DNA from: Thermocrinis albus DSM 14484
Lineage (GTDB): Bacteria; Aquificota; Aquificia; Aquificales; Aquificaceae
Length of the DNA: 64,000 bases
Reading direction: 5' to 3'
Assembly (NCBI RefSeq): GCF_000025605.1
Contig: NC_013894.1
Coordinates: 1,411,529-1,475,528 of the forward strand
Shown: positions 37,884-49,520 of the stretch, piece after piece
Layout of the letters: each line of letters begins with the position of its first letter
Position numbering within the stretch: position 1 is the first letter of the stretch
Notes under the pieces: model-generated
The model's database searches: none
The model's input: the letters and a program-made list of their open reading frames with translations, nothing else
Told to the model about the DNA's origin: nothing
Made by a program: the position numbers and the translations under genes

Positions 37884-39007
37884 TGGACTGGATAGAAGAG
37901 GAGCTAAGGAGGTTAAAAGGGGAGAACCTTTACAGAGAAAGACGCCTCAGGGAAGGTTTCCTAGATGTATGTTCCAACGATTACTTGGGGCTTCGGGACC
38001 ACCCTGAGGTGATAGAGGCTGTTGTGAGGGTGGTAAGGGATGCAGGCGTTGGTTCCGGAGCCTCCCAGTTGGTTTCTGGATACACCCGTTACCACAGGGA
38101 GTTGGAGGATGCCTTAGCTGAGTTTAAGGGAACTCCCAGCTGTGTGCTGTTTGGATCCGGTTATCTAGCCAACGTGGGACTCCTTCAAGCCCTTGCTGGG
38201 GAAGGTGATCTCATACTGAGTGATAGGCTGAACCATGCCTCCATAATAGATGGATGTCGGTTGTCTAAAGCTGATGTGATGATTTTTGAACATGGTGATT
38301 ACCAACATCTGGAAGATCTCCTAAGATCCACCAGGAAGAACTACCGAAGAGTACTGATAGTAACGGACAGTGTCTTTAGTATGGACGGGGATATGGCCAA
38401 TGTACAACTCCTCATGGATCTGTGTGAGAAGTATGAATGTATCTTGGTGTTGGACGAGGCACACGCTACAGGCACTGTAGGAGATAAAGGTAGGGGCTCT
38501 TTAGAACATTTCCATCTAGAGTGGAAGGAGTATGTGGTGATGATGGGTACCTTGTCTAAGGCTTTGGGTTCCTACGGAGCTTTTGTGTGTGCTTCTAAAA
38601 GGGTGTGTGACCTTTTGGTGAACAGAGCCAGGAGTCTTATCTTCTCTACAGCGATACCACCGGCTCTGTGTGCAGGTGCGGTGACAGCTCTTCAGATAAT
38701 ACAGAGGGAAACGTGGAGACTCAAAAGACTAAGGGAACTTTCCGAGACCCTCTACAAGAGCCTGAGAGGCATGGGCTTTGAGGTGATGTACCACGGTACT
38801 CCCATACTTCCCATAATGGTCTACTCGGAAGAGAGGGCCCTGCGTATGTCGGCACATCTTCTGGAGAAAGGTGTACTACTGCAGGCCATCAGATATCCTA
38901 CAGTTCCCAAAGGTTCAGCCAGACTTCGACTCACCGCCAGTGTAAGGTACTCGGAGGATGATATCAAGACTCTTCTGAGGGCTCTGGACGATGTAAAAGC
39001 TTTCTGA
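37883..39007 (+). CDS. bioF: 8-amino-7-oxononanoate synthase
   Basis: PLP-dependent decarboxylative condensation of pimeloyl-CoA with alanine to KAPA. The 374 aa from ATG 37883 contain SNDYLGL (31-37), GSGASQLVSGYTRYHRELE (57-75), DRLNHASI, VLDEAHATGTVG with the PLP Asp (189-200) and the Schiff-base Lys226 in GTLSKALGSYGAF. Assignment as BioF rather than glycine C-acetyltransferase is supported by BioW and BioA in the window but is not certain from sequence alone. TGATG overlap with dsbC; the 3' end overlaps the siroheme gene by 44 bp. Confidence 0.88.
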   Translation: MDWIEEELRRLKGENLYRERRLREGFLDVCSNDYLGLRDHPEVIEAVVRVVRDAGVGSGASQLVSGYTRYHRELEDALAEFKGTPSCVLFGSGYLANVGLLQALAGEGDLILSDRLNHASIIDGCRLSKADVMIFEHGDYQHLEDLLRSTRKNYRRVLIVTDSVFSMDGDMANVQLLMDLCEKYECILVLDEAHATGTVGDKGRGSLEHFHLEWKEYVVMMGTLSKALGSYGAFVCASKRVCDLLVNRARSLIFSTAIPPALCAGAVTALQIIQRETWRLKRLRELSETLYKSLRGMGFEVMYHGTPILPIMVYSEERALRMSAHLLEKGVLLQAIRYPTVPKGSARLRLTASVRYSEDDIKTLLRALDDVKAF

Positions 39008-39545
39008 CATACTCCCTCAAGAATCTCTGACGTTCTTCTCCTGGGGGCATGCTTTCCCTAAGTTGTGCTAGATCCTCCAAAAGTTGCTGTGTATTTTCAG
39101 GAATGCATCTCTCCAAGAATTCCCTGATGGCAGAAGAAAGAGCCGGAACTCTCCCAGAGGTAGACACACCCACTACAAGATGCCCCCTCAGTATAAGAGC
39201 AGGGAAGAGGAAGTTACAAAGGTGAGGACTGTCCACACAGTTACACAAGATCTTTCTTCTCTCGCACATACGGAATATCTTCTTCTGAAGCCTCTCATCA
39301 TCCACGGCCACTATCACCATGTGAGCACCTTTGATATCTGAGGACATGAAAGATCTCTTCATCCACCTTATCTTTCCCTCTTTGGCTAAGGATAGGAGCT
39401 CTCTACTGATACGGGGTGCTACTACGGTGATGCTTGGGCCGAAAGGCAGCAACTTCTCCACCTTCCTAGTGGCAACGTTCCCACCTCCCACTACCAGCAC
39501 CTTTCTACCTTCCAAACTTACAAAGGCAGGAAAGTAGGGATACAT
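38964..39545 (-). CDS. Precorrin-2 dehydrogenase / sirohydrochlorin ferrochelatase (CysG N-terminal type)
   Basis: NAD-dependent siroheme (or heme d1/cobamide branch) enzyme of Met8 type, 193 aa. The Rossmann motif is VVGGGNVATRKVEKLL (about 18-33), followed by the conserved FMSSDI region and the NCVDSPHLCNFLFPALILRGHLVVGVSTSGRVPALSSAIR stretch. The uroporphyrinogen methyltransferase half of CysG is missing, so it is the stand-alone form. ATG 39545 follows TATAAA by 9 nt. The 3' end overlaps bioF by 44 bp. Confidence 0.9.
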   Translation of the reverse strand: MYPYFPAFVSLEGRKVLVVGGGNVATRKVEKLLPFGPSITVVAPRISRELLSLAKEGKIRWMKRSFMSSDIKGAHMVIVAVDDERLQKKIFRMCERRKILCNCVDSPHLCNFLFPALILRGHLVVGVSTSGRVPALSSAIREFLERCIPENTQQLLEDLAQLRESMPPGEERQRFLREYVRKLLHRPEPSEES

Positions 39546-39584
39546 GATGTTAAATTTATATTGGTCTTCTCACAAATTGAAAGC

Positions 39585-39613
39585 TTGCATTAACACTGTC
39601 GAAGCGATAATAT
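39585..39613 (+). promoter_or_regulatory. Promoter of the copper locus
   Basis: TTGCAT (39585-39590), a 17-bp spacer and TAATAT (39608-39613), followed by a GGGAGG ribosome site before the ATG at 39655. No obvious CueR- or CopY-type dyad is seen. Confidence 0.5.
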
Positions 39614-39654
39614 AACATTCAGAGGTTACGTAAAAAAACGCAGGGAGGTGGAAT

Positions 39655-39918
39655 ATGCGTAGGTTTATAGCGGTGTACTTAGCTATGGCATTTTCTTATG
39701 CACAGCAGGATATGAGTCATGACCATCACCGTATGCATCAGATGAGAATGCAACAGATGATGCAGGAGTGTCAACAGAGAATGATGAGTATGATGATGGA
39801 AGACCCGGCCTTTATGGAAAGGAATCTCAGGATGCTGATAGAACATAAGGATACCGTGAAGAAGGTTTTAGACAAGAACCTTGAGCTAAAGAAAGAGTTG
39901 GAGGAGGTTATCAGATGA
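39655..39918 (+). CDS. Met/His-rich secreted small protein (putative copper binding)
   Basis: An 87-aa protein with a signal peptide (MRRFIAVYLAMAFSYA) and a mature N-terminal region packed with His and Met (SHDHHRMHQMRMQQMMQ, then MMSMMMEDP), followed by a charged helix. Met- and His-rich clusters bind Cu(I)/Cu(II). It is the first gene of an operon ending in a copper ATPase, so a periplasmic copper chaperone or buffer is likely by context. The middle also resembles short CpxP/Spy-like helices, but I cannot confirm that. It overlaps the next gene by 4 bp. Confidence 0.75.
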   Translation: MRRFIAVYLAMAFSYAQQDMSHDHHRMHQMRMQQMMQECQQRMMSMMMEDPAFMERNLRMLIEHKDTVKKVLDKNLELKKELEEVIR

Positions 39919-40436
39919 ATCTGTGGTTCTTTGCTTTGGCCCACGAGGCACACGCTGTGGTGCAAAGTCCTCCTATGCTACAGGTTACTTACCCTCAGGT
40001 AGTGAAAATTCACCCACCTGTAGTGCATTTCGCCATAGTCCTCCCCATCCTTCTATTCTTGATAGAGGTATATAAGCTCTTGCGAGGAGAAGAGAAAGGC
40101 GGTGTATCTCTTTTGGTGAGTCTACTAATGGTAATATCCGTGGCCTCGGCTGCTCTAACGGGCTGGGTGGTGCACGAAAGGATAGAAAGTTTACCCATAA
40201 CTGCGGAGGCTGAAGCTGTCCTGCACCTTCATGAAAGATTGGGTATAACTCTCTTTGTCTTTTCTCTCCTAGTACTTACACTTAAGGTGATGAGTCTCAA
40301 AATATCACGGAGATTTTTTTCCCTTCTCTACATTTTAGGTCTCCTGCTCCTGTCTGGAGGAGTCCTCTATCAGGGCTACTTAGGGGGGAGGCTCGTATAC
40401 CAATACTCGGTGGGTGTACCTGTGGGAGGTAGGTGA
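39915..40436 (+). CDS. DUF2231-type membrane protein
   Basis: A 173-aa inner-membrane protein with about four TM helices. The KIHPPVVHFAIVLPILLFLIEV segment and the LHLHERLGITLFVF segment carry the conserved His and Pro residues of DUF2231 proteins, which may bind heme or copper. It lies between two small Met-rich genes and copB. Function unknown; a role in copper handling is inferred from position. ATGA overlap with the preceding gene. Confidence 0.8.
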   Translation: MNLWFFALAHEAHAVVQSPPMLQVTYPQVVKIHPPVVHFAIVLPILLFLIEVYKLLRGEEKGGVSLLVSLLMVISVASAALTGWVVHERIESLPITAEAEAVLHLHERLGITLFVFSLLVLTLKVMSLKISRRFFSLLYILGLLLLSGGVLYQGYLGGRLVYQYSVGVPVGGR

Positions 40437-40437
40437 C

Positions 40438-40548
40438 ATGTGGGATATGCACGGAATGGGATGGGGTATGGGCATCCTTTATATTCTAGCCGTTCTGTTT
40501 CTTATCTTCGGCATACTTGCTTTTGCCAAGTACTTGCTTAAAGGTTGA
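40438..40548 (+). CDS. Small Met/Gly-rich single-pass membrane protein
   Basis: A 36-aa ORF with ATG at 40438 directly after the DUF2231 stop, a Shine-Dalgarno GGGAGGT inside the end of that gene, N-terminus MWDMHGMGWGMG and one TM helix (ILYILAVLFLIFGILAF) ending in KYLLKG. Coding is supported by position, ribosome site and the Met/His head that fits a copper locus. copB follows 3 nt later. Confidence 0.65.
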   Translation: MWDMHGMGWGMGILYILAVLFLIFGILAFAKYLLKG

Positions 40549-40551
40549 AGC

Positions 40552-42546
40552 GTGAGGCACCATCATCACCACGGGGAACATCACGAACACAAAGCACACG
40601 TAGAGCACACAGAAGATATAGTGCGGAGGGCTATAATCTCAACTTTTCTGACTGTGCCCGTTCTTCTCTACTCAAAGAGCTTTCAGGAACTCATAGGTTT
40701 CTCCATACGGAGGTTTCCCGGCAGTGAGTGGATAGTACCTGTTTTCTCTACCGTAGTGTTTCTTTATGGTGGCACATTTTTCCTAAAAGGTATGGTACAA
40801 GAGCTTTCTCGTAAAAAGCCCGGTATGATGACTCTTGTAGGACTTGCCATCTCTGTAGCCTTCATCTACAGCATGTCAACCGTTGCCTTGGGTGGCATGG
40901 ATTTTTTCTGGGAACTTACCACCCTCATAGTGATCATGCTGTGGGGACATTGGATAGAGATGAGATCCCTTCTGGGTGCATCAAGGGCGGTGGAGGAGTT
41001 GGTGAAGCTTATGCCTACTAAGGCCAATCTCATCAAAGATGGGAAAATAATAGAGGTGCACGCTTCTGAGTTAAAACCTGGGGACACAGTCCTTGTAAGG
41101 CCTGGAGAAAAGGTGCCGGCAGACGGGATAGTTGTAGAGGGCCACACTCATGTAGATGAGTCCATGCTTACAGGAGAGTCAAGACCTGTTTCTAAGAGAG
41201 AAGGGGATAGGGTGGTGGGAGGTGCCATAAACCTTGAAGGCTCTATAAAGGTGAAGGTAGAGAAAGCTGGGGAGGACACGTACCTCAGTCAAGTCCTACA
41301 ACTCGTGAAAGAAGCCCAGATGTCCAGGGCTCGTCTTCAGGATACGGCAGACAGGGTAGCCTACTATCTTACTTTAATAGCTATAGGGGTAGGATCTCTC
41401 TCCCTTTTCTTTTGGTGGTATGTAGGATCAGATATCAGGTTCGCCGTGGAGAGGGCTGTTACGGTTATGGTGATAGCATGTCCCCATGCCCTGGGTTTGG
41501 CCATACCCCTGGTGGTGGCCTTTTCTACATCTTACTCAGCCAAAAGGGGGATATTGATTAGGAACAGGGACGCCTTTGAAAGGGTGAAGGATGTGGATGC
41601 TGTCATTTTTGACAAGACTGGTACGCTGACGGAAGGGAAGTTTGGTATTAGCGAGGTTATCAGCCAGGATATTGACCGGAGAGGACTTTTGAGATTAGTG
41701 GCCAGCTTGGAGAACAATTCAGAGCATGTGATAGCACGAGCCGTGGTGGAAGAAGCGATGAAAGAAGGACTGGATCTGTTACCTGCTACCAACTTTAAAG
41801 CACATCCAGGCAGAGGAGTTACGGGTGAGGTAGAAGGCCACTATCTGGCTGTCGGAACCCCACTTCTCATGGAGGAGCTGGGTGTAAAGTTAGAATCGCA
41901 CTTTCTCAGGAAAGTGAGAGAGCTCGAAGCTCAGGGAAAGACAGTGATATTGGTAGCTATAGATGGGAAGAGCGCCGGGTGTATAGCTCTTTCGGACAGA
42001 GTAAGGCCAGAGTCCTACGAGGCCGTAAGGGAGCTAAAGGCTATGGGGAAAAGAGTTATTATGCTGACGGGAGATTCGGAGGAGGTGGCACGTTATGTGG
42101 CCGAAGAGCTTGGAGTGGATATCTTTATGGCTCGGGTTCTCCCTCACCAAAAAGTGGAAAAGATCAGAGAACTCCGCAGCAAAGGGCTTAAGGTGGCCAT
42201 GGTAGGTGACGGTGTCAACGATGCTCCTGCCTTACTGGAGGCGGACGTGGGCATAGCTATAGGCTCAGGTACACAGGTGGCGGTAGAGAGTGCGGATATA
42301 GTACTCGTTAAAAGTGATCCAAGAGACGTAGTGCGGATAATACGTCTATCCCGTATAACTGTAGGAAAGATGTTGCAGAATCTTTTCTGGGCAACTGGAT
42401 ATAACGTGGTGGCTATTCCCCTCGCCGCGGGTGTGGCCGCTCGATGGGGTATAGTGTTGGAACCGGCTGTCGGTGCTCTACTCATGACGGCGAGTACTGT
42501 GGTCGTTACTGTGAACGCTCTCACCATGCTCCGACAGCTCAGATAG
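40552..42546 (+). CDS. copB: Copper-translocating P-type ATPase (CopB type)
   Basis: P1B-3 type heavy-metal ATPase, 664 aa, with a His-rich N-terminus ([19 protein letters not shown]) in place of CxxC metal domains. The transmembrane metal site is CPH (310-312), which marks the CopB class (Cu(II)/Cu(I)). TGES (207-210), the phosphorylated Asp in DKTGT (354-358), SEHVIA and [10 protein letters not shown] are present. The GTG at 40552 is the start because it preserves the His-rich head; there is only a modest ribosome site, so coupling to the small upstream ORF is likely. It probably exports copper and protects the cell or supplies oxidases. Confidence 0.94.
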   Translation: MRHHHHHGEHHEHKAHVEHTEDIVRRAIISTFLTVPVLLYSKSFQELIGFSIRRFPGSEWIVPVFSTVVFLYGGTFFLKGMVQELSRKKPGMMTLVGLAISVAFIYSMSTVALGGMDFFWELTTLIVIMLWGHWIEMRSLLGASRAVEELVKLMPTKANLIKDGKIIEVHASELKPGDTVLVRPGEKVPADGIVVEGHTHVDESMLTGESRPVSKREGDRVVGGAINLEGSIKVKVEKAGEDTYLSQVLQLVKEAQMSRARLQDTADRVAYYLTLIAIGVGSLSLFFWWYVGSDIRFAVERAVTVMVIACPHALGLAIPLVVAFSTSYSAKRGILIRNRDAFERVKDVDAVIFDKTGTLTEGKFGISEVISQDIDRRGLLRLVASLENNSEHVIARAVVEEAMKEGLDLLPATNFKAHPGRGVTGEVEGHYLAVGTPLLMEELGVKLESHFLRKVRELEAQGKTVILVAIDGKSAGCIALSDRVRPESYEAVRELKAMGKRVIMLTGDSEEVARYVAEELGVDIFMARVLPHQKVEKIRELRSKGLKVAMVGDGVNDAPALLEADVGIAIGSGTQVAVESADIVLVKSDPRDVVRIIRLSRITVGKMLQNLFWATGYNVVAIPLAAGVAARWGIVLEPAVGALLMTASTVVVTVNALTMLRQLR

Positions 42547-42555
42547 ATTCACTTT

Positions 42556-42561
42556 TATACT
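42556..42561 (+). promoter_or_regulatory. -10 element of proB
   Basis: TATACT ending 10 nt before the proB ATG at 42572, giving a leader of about 3-4 nt. Confidence 0.35.
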
Positions 42562-42571
42562 TGATTAGGTC

Positions 42572-43633
42572 ATGCGCATAGTTCTGAAAATAGGCTCTAA
42601 CCTGATACAGACCGAGGACGGGGATATAGACCTTACTTTTCTTTCCAAGCTAGCTAAGGAAATAAAAAGTCTCGTGCAGGCTGAGCATGAGCTGGTGATA
42701 GTATCGTCGGGTGCGGTACTGTGTGGGCTCAAAAAGCTGGGTTTGACGGAAAGACCTAAAGAGCTTCTCGAGAAACAGGTTCTGGCAGGCATAGGTCAAG
42801 CTTATCTTATGCATCTCTATGACATGGTTTTTTCCAACTACGGTTTGGTACCGGCTCAGGTTCTTCTCACCTCAGATGTCTTCAGGGATAAGGGAAAGTT
42901 TTATACCGTCAAAGGTGTTGTGGAGAAAATGCTAAAGATGAAGGTCATTCCTATCATCAATGAGAACGACACAGTGGCGGTGGCGGAGCTTATTTTTGGA
43001 GACAACGACTTTTTAGCAGTGCACACAGCCTTTATGCTGGATGCGGATCTTTTAGTTTTCTTTTCCAGTGCAGGTGGTTTGCGAAATCATGATGACAGGG
43101 TAATACCTGTTATAGAGGATATAGATGCAGCATTCCAGTATGTTAGAAGTGTAAGGTCCTCTTATGGAACAGGGGGTATGATCAGCAAGCTCACCGCCAC
43201 CCGTATAGCCCTCCGACTGGGTATACCTGTTGTTATAACTGGAAAGGAAGACTCTCTACTTGATGTGAAGGACAAAAACACAAAGGGTACCTACTTTAAA
43301 CCTTATCCAAAGGGTTTGAAACCAGGTAAAAGATGGCTCGCCATGATAGAGGAACCAAAAGGTGCCCTTTACATAGACGAAGGGGCCTACGCTGCCATAA
43401 AGAAAGGTAAGAGTCTCTTGCCTGCAGGTATACAGAGGGTAGAGGGTTACTTCTCAAGGGGTGATGTGGTGGGTGTTTACACCTCTGACGGTGTACTGGT
43501 AGGCAAGGGGAGAGTGAACTTTTCTTCTGAGGAGTTGAAACTCATCTTGGGCAAGAAGGGGGATGAGGTGAAAAGAGTGCTGAAGACTACAAAAGAGGAG
43601 GCCATCCACAGGGACAGCCTGGTAGTTTTTTAG
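42572..43633 (+). CDS. proB: Glutamate 5-kinase
   Basis: Phosphorylates glutamate for proline synthesis. The 353 aa comprise an amino-acid kinase domain (VLKIGSNLI, VSSGAVLCGLKKLG, IGQAYLMHLYDMVF, PIINENDTVA, YGTGGMISKLTAT) and a C-terminal PUA domain (about 275-350, GALYIDEGAYAAIKKGKSLLPAGI). Length is normal for the PUA-containing form. proA is not in the window. It is the only plus-strand gene here whose convergent neighbour does not overlap (7-bp gap). Confidence 0.95.
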   Translation: MRIVLKIGSNLIQTEDGDIDLTFLSKLAKEIKSLVQAEHELVIVSSGAVLCGLKKLGLTERPKELLEKQVLAGIGQAYLMHLYDMVFSNYGLVPAQVLLTSDVFRDKGKFYTVKGVVEKMLKMKVIPIINENDTVAVAELIFGDNDFLAVHTAFMLDADLLVFFSSAGGLRNHDDRVIPVIEDIDAAFQYVRSVRSSYGTGGMISKLTATRIALRLGIPVVITGKEDSLLDVKDKNTKGTYFKPYPKGLKPGKRWLAMIEEPKGALYIDEGAYAAIKKGKSLLPAGIQRVEGYFSRGDVVGVYTSDGVLVGKGRVNFSSEELKLILGKKGDEVKRVLKTTKEEAIHRDSLVVF

Positions 43634-43640
43634 CTTTTTC

Positions 43641-44060
43641 TCACAGGTAGCCGGCTTCTACTCCTATGCAAGCGTTCCACACTATCTTTATTTTGTCCTT
43701 GTACTTTTCTATCACCTCCGGATTCTCACATCCCGGTTGTAACCACACACATTTGGCACCTACCTTTAAGGCTTCCTCCAGTATGGGCTCTATGTGGGCC
43801 GGGTTCCTAAATACGTTGACTATATCTATGGGTTCCGGTACATCAGAGAGAGAACTCAGCACTTTAACACCCAGTATCTCCTGGCCAGCGTACTTTGGGT
43901 TTACAAAGTAAACTCTGTGGGTGCCTTTACTTACAAGTCTTTCGCTCACATAGTAAGAGGGTCTTTCTGGATCCGGAGATATACCTACCACGGCTACTAC
44001 CTTTGCTTCCTTTAGTACCTGCAGTGCATCATCTTGGTGTGGGTGATGTAGTTCCTTCAT
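43641..44060 (-). CDS. CoA-binding domain protein (YccU-like)
   Basis: A 139-aa Rossmann-like CoA-binding domain of succinyl-CoA-synthetase-alpha type. It contains VVGISPDPERPSYYVSERL, VYFVNPKYAGQEILGVKVLSSL, DIVNVFRNPAHIEPILEEA and CVWLQPGCENPE. Stand-alone members (YccU) have no proven function. The ATG at 44060 lies 8 nt after TATAAT (44069-44074). Confidence 0.87.
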   Translation of the reverse strand: MKELHHPHQDDALQVLKEAKVVAVVGISPDPERPSYYVSERLVSKGTHRVYFVNPKYAGQEILGVKVLSSLSDVPEPIDIVNVFRNPAHIEPILEEALKVGAKCVWLQPGCENPEVIEKYKDKIKIVWNACIGVEAGYL

Positions 44061-44068
44061 AACATCTT

Positions 44069-44093
44069 ATTATAAACGCAAGCGTGTTAAATT
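44069..44093. promoter_or_regulatory. Divergent -10 elements of the CoA-binding gene and purF
   Basis: Minus-strand TATAAT at 44069-44074, 8 nt before the ATG at 44060, and plus-strand TAAATT at 44088-44093, 7 nt before the purF ATG at 44101. Both imply leaderless transcripts. Confidence 0.4.
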
Positions 44094-44100
44094 AATCCCC

Positions 44101-47094
<2,994 letters not shown>

Positions 47095-47101
47095 GCTAAC
47101 T

Positions 47102-47107
47102 ATTTTA
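47102..47107 (-). promoter_or_regulatory. -10 element of glyQ
   Basis: TAAAAT on the minus strand, 7 nt before the glyQ ATG at 47094. Confidence 0.45.
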
Positions 47108-47186
47108 GTAGAAAGTGTTTTGGATCCGAAAGAGAATAAAAGATCTATTAGTCTATTAATCTATGAATATCTTTAATTAAAAACTC

Positions 47187-47217
47187 TTGACAAGGAAACA
47201 CAGATGATTTATATCAT
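47187..47217 (+). promoter_or_regulatory. Promoter of the A2-type oxidase cluster with FNR/CRP-like dyad
   Basis: TTGACA (47187-47192), a 17-bp spacer and TATATC (47210-47215). The dyad ATGAT-TTAT-ATCAT (47204-47217) covers the -10 and differs from the FNR consensus TTGAT-N4-ATCAA by one base per half. A strong ribosome site (AAGGAGGTGG) precedes the ATG at 47250. The 155-bp gap holds nothing else I can identify. Confidence 0.55.
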
Positions 47218-47249
47218 TAATGTAGCGCATAAAAGAAGGAGGTGGAAAG

Positions 47250-48026
47250 ATGGCACACGAGGGGACTCACGCCGCACACCACGAAACCAGCCCGTGGGGT
47301 CTACCCACGGGGTTAGTGCCGTTGTTTCTTTCGTTAGCCGCCGTTGCTTACTTCGGTTGGCATCAGCCTCTTCTGGCCCTCGTATTGGGAGGAGTAGGTC
47401 TGGTGCTCTTTGTGTTGGGTGTAACGGGGTGGGCAGCGGAGTATTTCTCAAGGGGTAAGGATGAGGGGCTTGGTTTTCAAGGAATCATCTGGTTTGTCTT
47501 TGCGGAGGTAGTCATATTCGGTTCGGTGATAGCGGGTTTTTGGACAGCGCGGGTGACGCACGCCACCGAGTGGGTAACCAAGTGGATTCCCGAGGGAGGA
47601 ATGAATCTATCTCTCGTGGCTCTTCTCACTGTAATACTCTGGATATCCAGTTACACCATATGGAGAGCTGAGAAATCTCTCGAGCATGGAGATGTAAACG
47701 GCTACAGGTTGTGGCTGATAGCTACTATGGTGCTCGGTAGCTTGTTCATACTGCTTCACGCTTTAGAATGGAACCATCTGTGGCAAAAGGGCTTTACCAT
47801 AAGTGCCAACATGTATGGAACCGGTTTTTACACCCTTACTGGGATACACGCTTCTCACGTACTGGTGGGGATAGGTATGCAACTCATCCTTCTCCTAAAC
47901 AGTTCTAGAGCCTTGGGCAAGATAACGCCCATAAGAGCAGCTAGCTATTACTGGCATTTCGTGGATCTGGCGTGGCTCTTAGTGGCTGGGACCGCCTACA
48001 TAGTAGGATCTTACGGTAGGTTCTAG
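47250..48026 (+). CDS. Cytochrome c oxidase subunit III
   Basis: A 258-aa inner-membrane protein with seven TM helices. It shows the subunit III signatures WFVFAEVVIFGSVIAGFW (conserved Glu) and GTGFYTLTGIHASHVLVG plus the C-terminal YYWHFVDLAWLLV. It stabilises subunit I and its proton uptake path. First gene of the cluster COX3-SCO-COX2-COX1, an unusual order that puts COX3 first. Confidence 0.94.
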   Translation: MAHEGTHAAHHETSPWGLPTGLVPLFLSLAAVAYFGWHQPLLALVLGGVGLVLFVLGVTGWAAEYFSRGKDEGLGFQGIIWFVFAEVVIFGSVIAGFWTARVTHATEWVTKWIPEGGMNLSLVALLTVILWISSYTIWRAEKSLEHGDVNGYRLWLIATMVLGSLFILLHALEWNHLWQKGFTISANMYGTGFYTLTGIHASHVLVGIGMQLILLLNSSRALGKITPIRAASYYWHFVDLAWLLVAGTAYIVGSYGRF

Positions 48027-48028
48027 CC

Positions 48029-48802
48029 ATGGGCCTTCTGGCTGTACTTGTACTTCTCTGGGGCTTGGCCTACGCCGTTCCACTGCCGAAGGAACCTGTT
48101 AGCTTCTTCGATGCTTCCGTTCTGAAGATAGAGGAAGAGAAGTATTTGGGCACCTCGGTACCTGACGTCACCTTCGTGGACCAAAGTGGTACATCCCATC
48201 GTCTGAGGGAGTTCCTTAACGGAAGGCCGTTAGCCCTCATACTGGCTTACTTCTCTTGTGACGCAGCGTGCCCATTAGTAGTGAAGCACGCCGTAGAGGC
48301 TTCCAGAGGTCTGGAGGGACGCTTTAGGGGTCTTGTCCTCTCCTTTGACCCTCAGGATACTCCACAGGATATAGGTAGGTTCAAGGAAAGGCTTCATCTT
48401 CCGGACACGCCCTCTTGGCACTTCGGGGTGATGAGGGAGGAAGATATAAAACGGTTAACGACAGCTTTGGGATACAAGTACTTTTATTCAAGGAAGGACA
48501 GGGTTTTCGTACATCCCAACGTGGTGGTGTTTCTAGACGCACGTGGCAGGGTAGTGAGGTACCTGTACGGCATAACCCCTAGGGAGCGTGACTTCAGACT
48601 GGCTGTAGCAGAGGCCTCTCTCGGTAAGGTAAGTCCTAACAGTTTGGTGGATCTGGCCTTTTTGGCATGTTACAGGTACAACCCCAGGGAAGGTCGGTAC
48701 AGCCTGAATCCCGTGGTGGTTTTAGGGACCGCCGGCCTTGTTCTTGGTGGTGTCACCTTTGTTTACGCCGTGATAAGACGTAAAAGGGAGGTACAAAGAT
48801 GA
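48029..48802 (+). CDS. SCO1/SenC copper chaperone, first copy
   Basis: Thioredoxin-fold copper chaperone for the CuA centre, 257 aa. N-terminal signal/anchor (1-18), copper ligands Cys77 and Cys81 (CxxxC in SCDAACP) and His162 (VFVHPN). A second TM helix near the C-terminus (about 228-250) with a basic tail is an extra anchor not usual in SCO1. It lies between COX3 and COX2; it overlaps COX2 by 4 bp. Confidence 0.9.
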   Translation: MGLLAVLVLLWGLAYAVPLPKEPVSFFDASVLKIEEEKYLGTSVPDVTFVDQSGTSHRLREFLNGRPLALILAYFSCDAACPLVVKHAVEASRGLEGRFRGLVLSFDPQDTPQDIGRFKERLHLPDTPSWHFGVMREEDIKRLTTALGYKYFYSRKDRVFVHPNVVVFLDARGRVVRYLYGITPRERDFRLAVAEASLGKVSPNSLVDLAFLACYRYNPREGRYSLNPVVVLGTAGLVLGGVTFVYAVIRRKREVQR

Positions 48803-49506
48803 TGAGGTACATGCTGTTACCATTGATTTTACCTCTGACCCATGTGCTGGCCAGTGAGCCCCTCGCTTATCCAAGGGTTTACTGGGAAAACTCTGTAAAG
48901 GTGTGGCTTGTGGTAGCTATAGCCATATACATACTGGTGGCTATCCCCTCCATCTACTTCGCCATCAAGTACCGCTACAGACCAGGACAGCACGAGGAGG
49001 GAGAACACATTGAAGGGAACACCGCTCTTGAGATAGTGTGGACAGTAATCCCTACAATAATTGTCCTGTTTTTGGGTACTTACTCCTTTGCCAACTTTGT
49101 TAAGCAGAGGAATGCTCCGGAAGGAGCTATGGAACTTAAAGTTACCGCCTTCATGTGGGGTTGGGAGGTGGAGTACCCCAACGGTAAAAAGATCTTCGCC
49201 TTTTTTAATCCCGATGGATTCACCGCACCAGAGGATCAGAAGGTCTACATACCTGCCGGCAAACCTGTGAAGGTGTACCTCACATCCAGGGATGTCATCC
49301 ACTCCTTCTTTGTGCATCCTGCCAGGATAACGGAGGACGCTGTACCTGGAAGGATAACCCACACATGGTTCCAGATCAACAAACCAGGCGAGTACTTTGT
49401 GTTCTGCAGAGAGTACTGTGGTACGTGGCACTCCCACATGTTTGCTATCCTTAAGGTGGTTCCCGAAGGAGAATTTAACAGATGGCTTGGAGTAACAACA
49501 CAATAA
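48799..49506 (+). CDS. Cytochrome c oxidase subunit II (A-type)
   Basis: A 235-aa protein with a signal peptide (about 1-17), two TM helices (about 33-53 and 75-97) and a periplasmic cupredoxin domain. The binuclear CuA ligands are present in CREYCGTWHSHM (Cys-x3-Cys-x3-His-x2-Met) plus the upstream His in DVIHSFFVHP and the Glu/Trp of MWGWEVEYPNG. There is no fused cytochrome c domain, so it is not a caa3-type subunit. Confidence 0.94.
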   Translation: MMRYMLLPLILPLTHVLASEPLAYPRVYWENSVKVWLVVAIAIYILVAIPSIYFAIKYRYRPGQHEEGEHIEGNTALEIVWTVIPTIIVLFLGTYSFANFVKQRNAPEGAMELKVTAFMWGWEVEYPNGKKIFAFFNPDGFTAPEDQKVYIPAGKPVKVYLTSRDVIHSFFVHPARITEDAVPGRITHTWFQINKPGEYFVFCREYCGTWHSHMFAILKVVPEGEFNRWLGVTTQ

Positions 49507-49520
49507 AAGGAGGTGTAACC

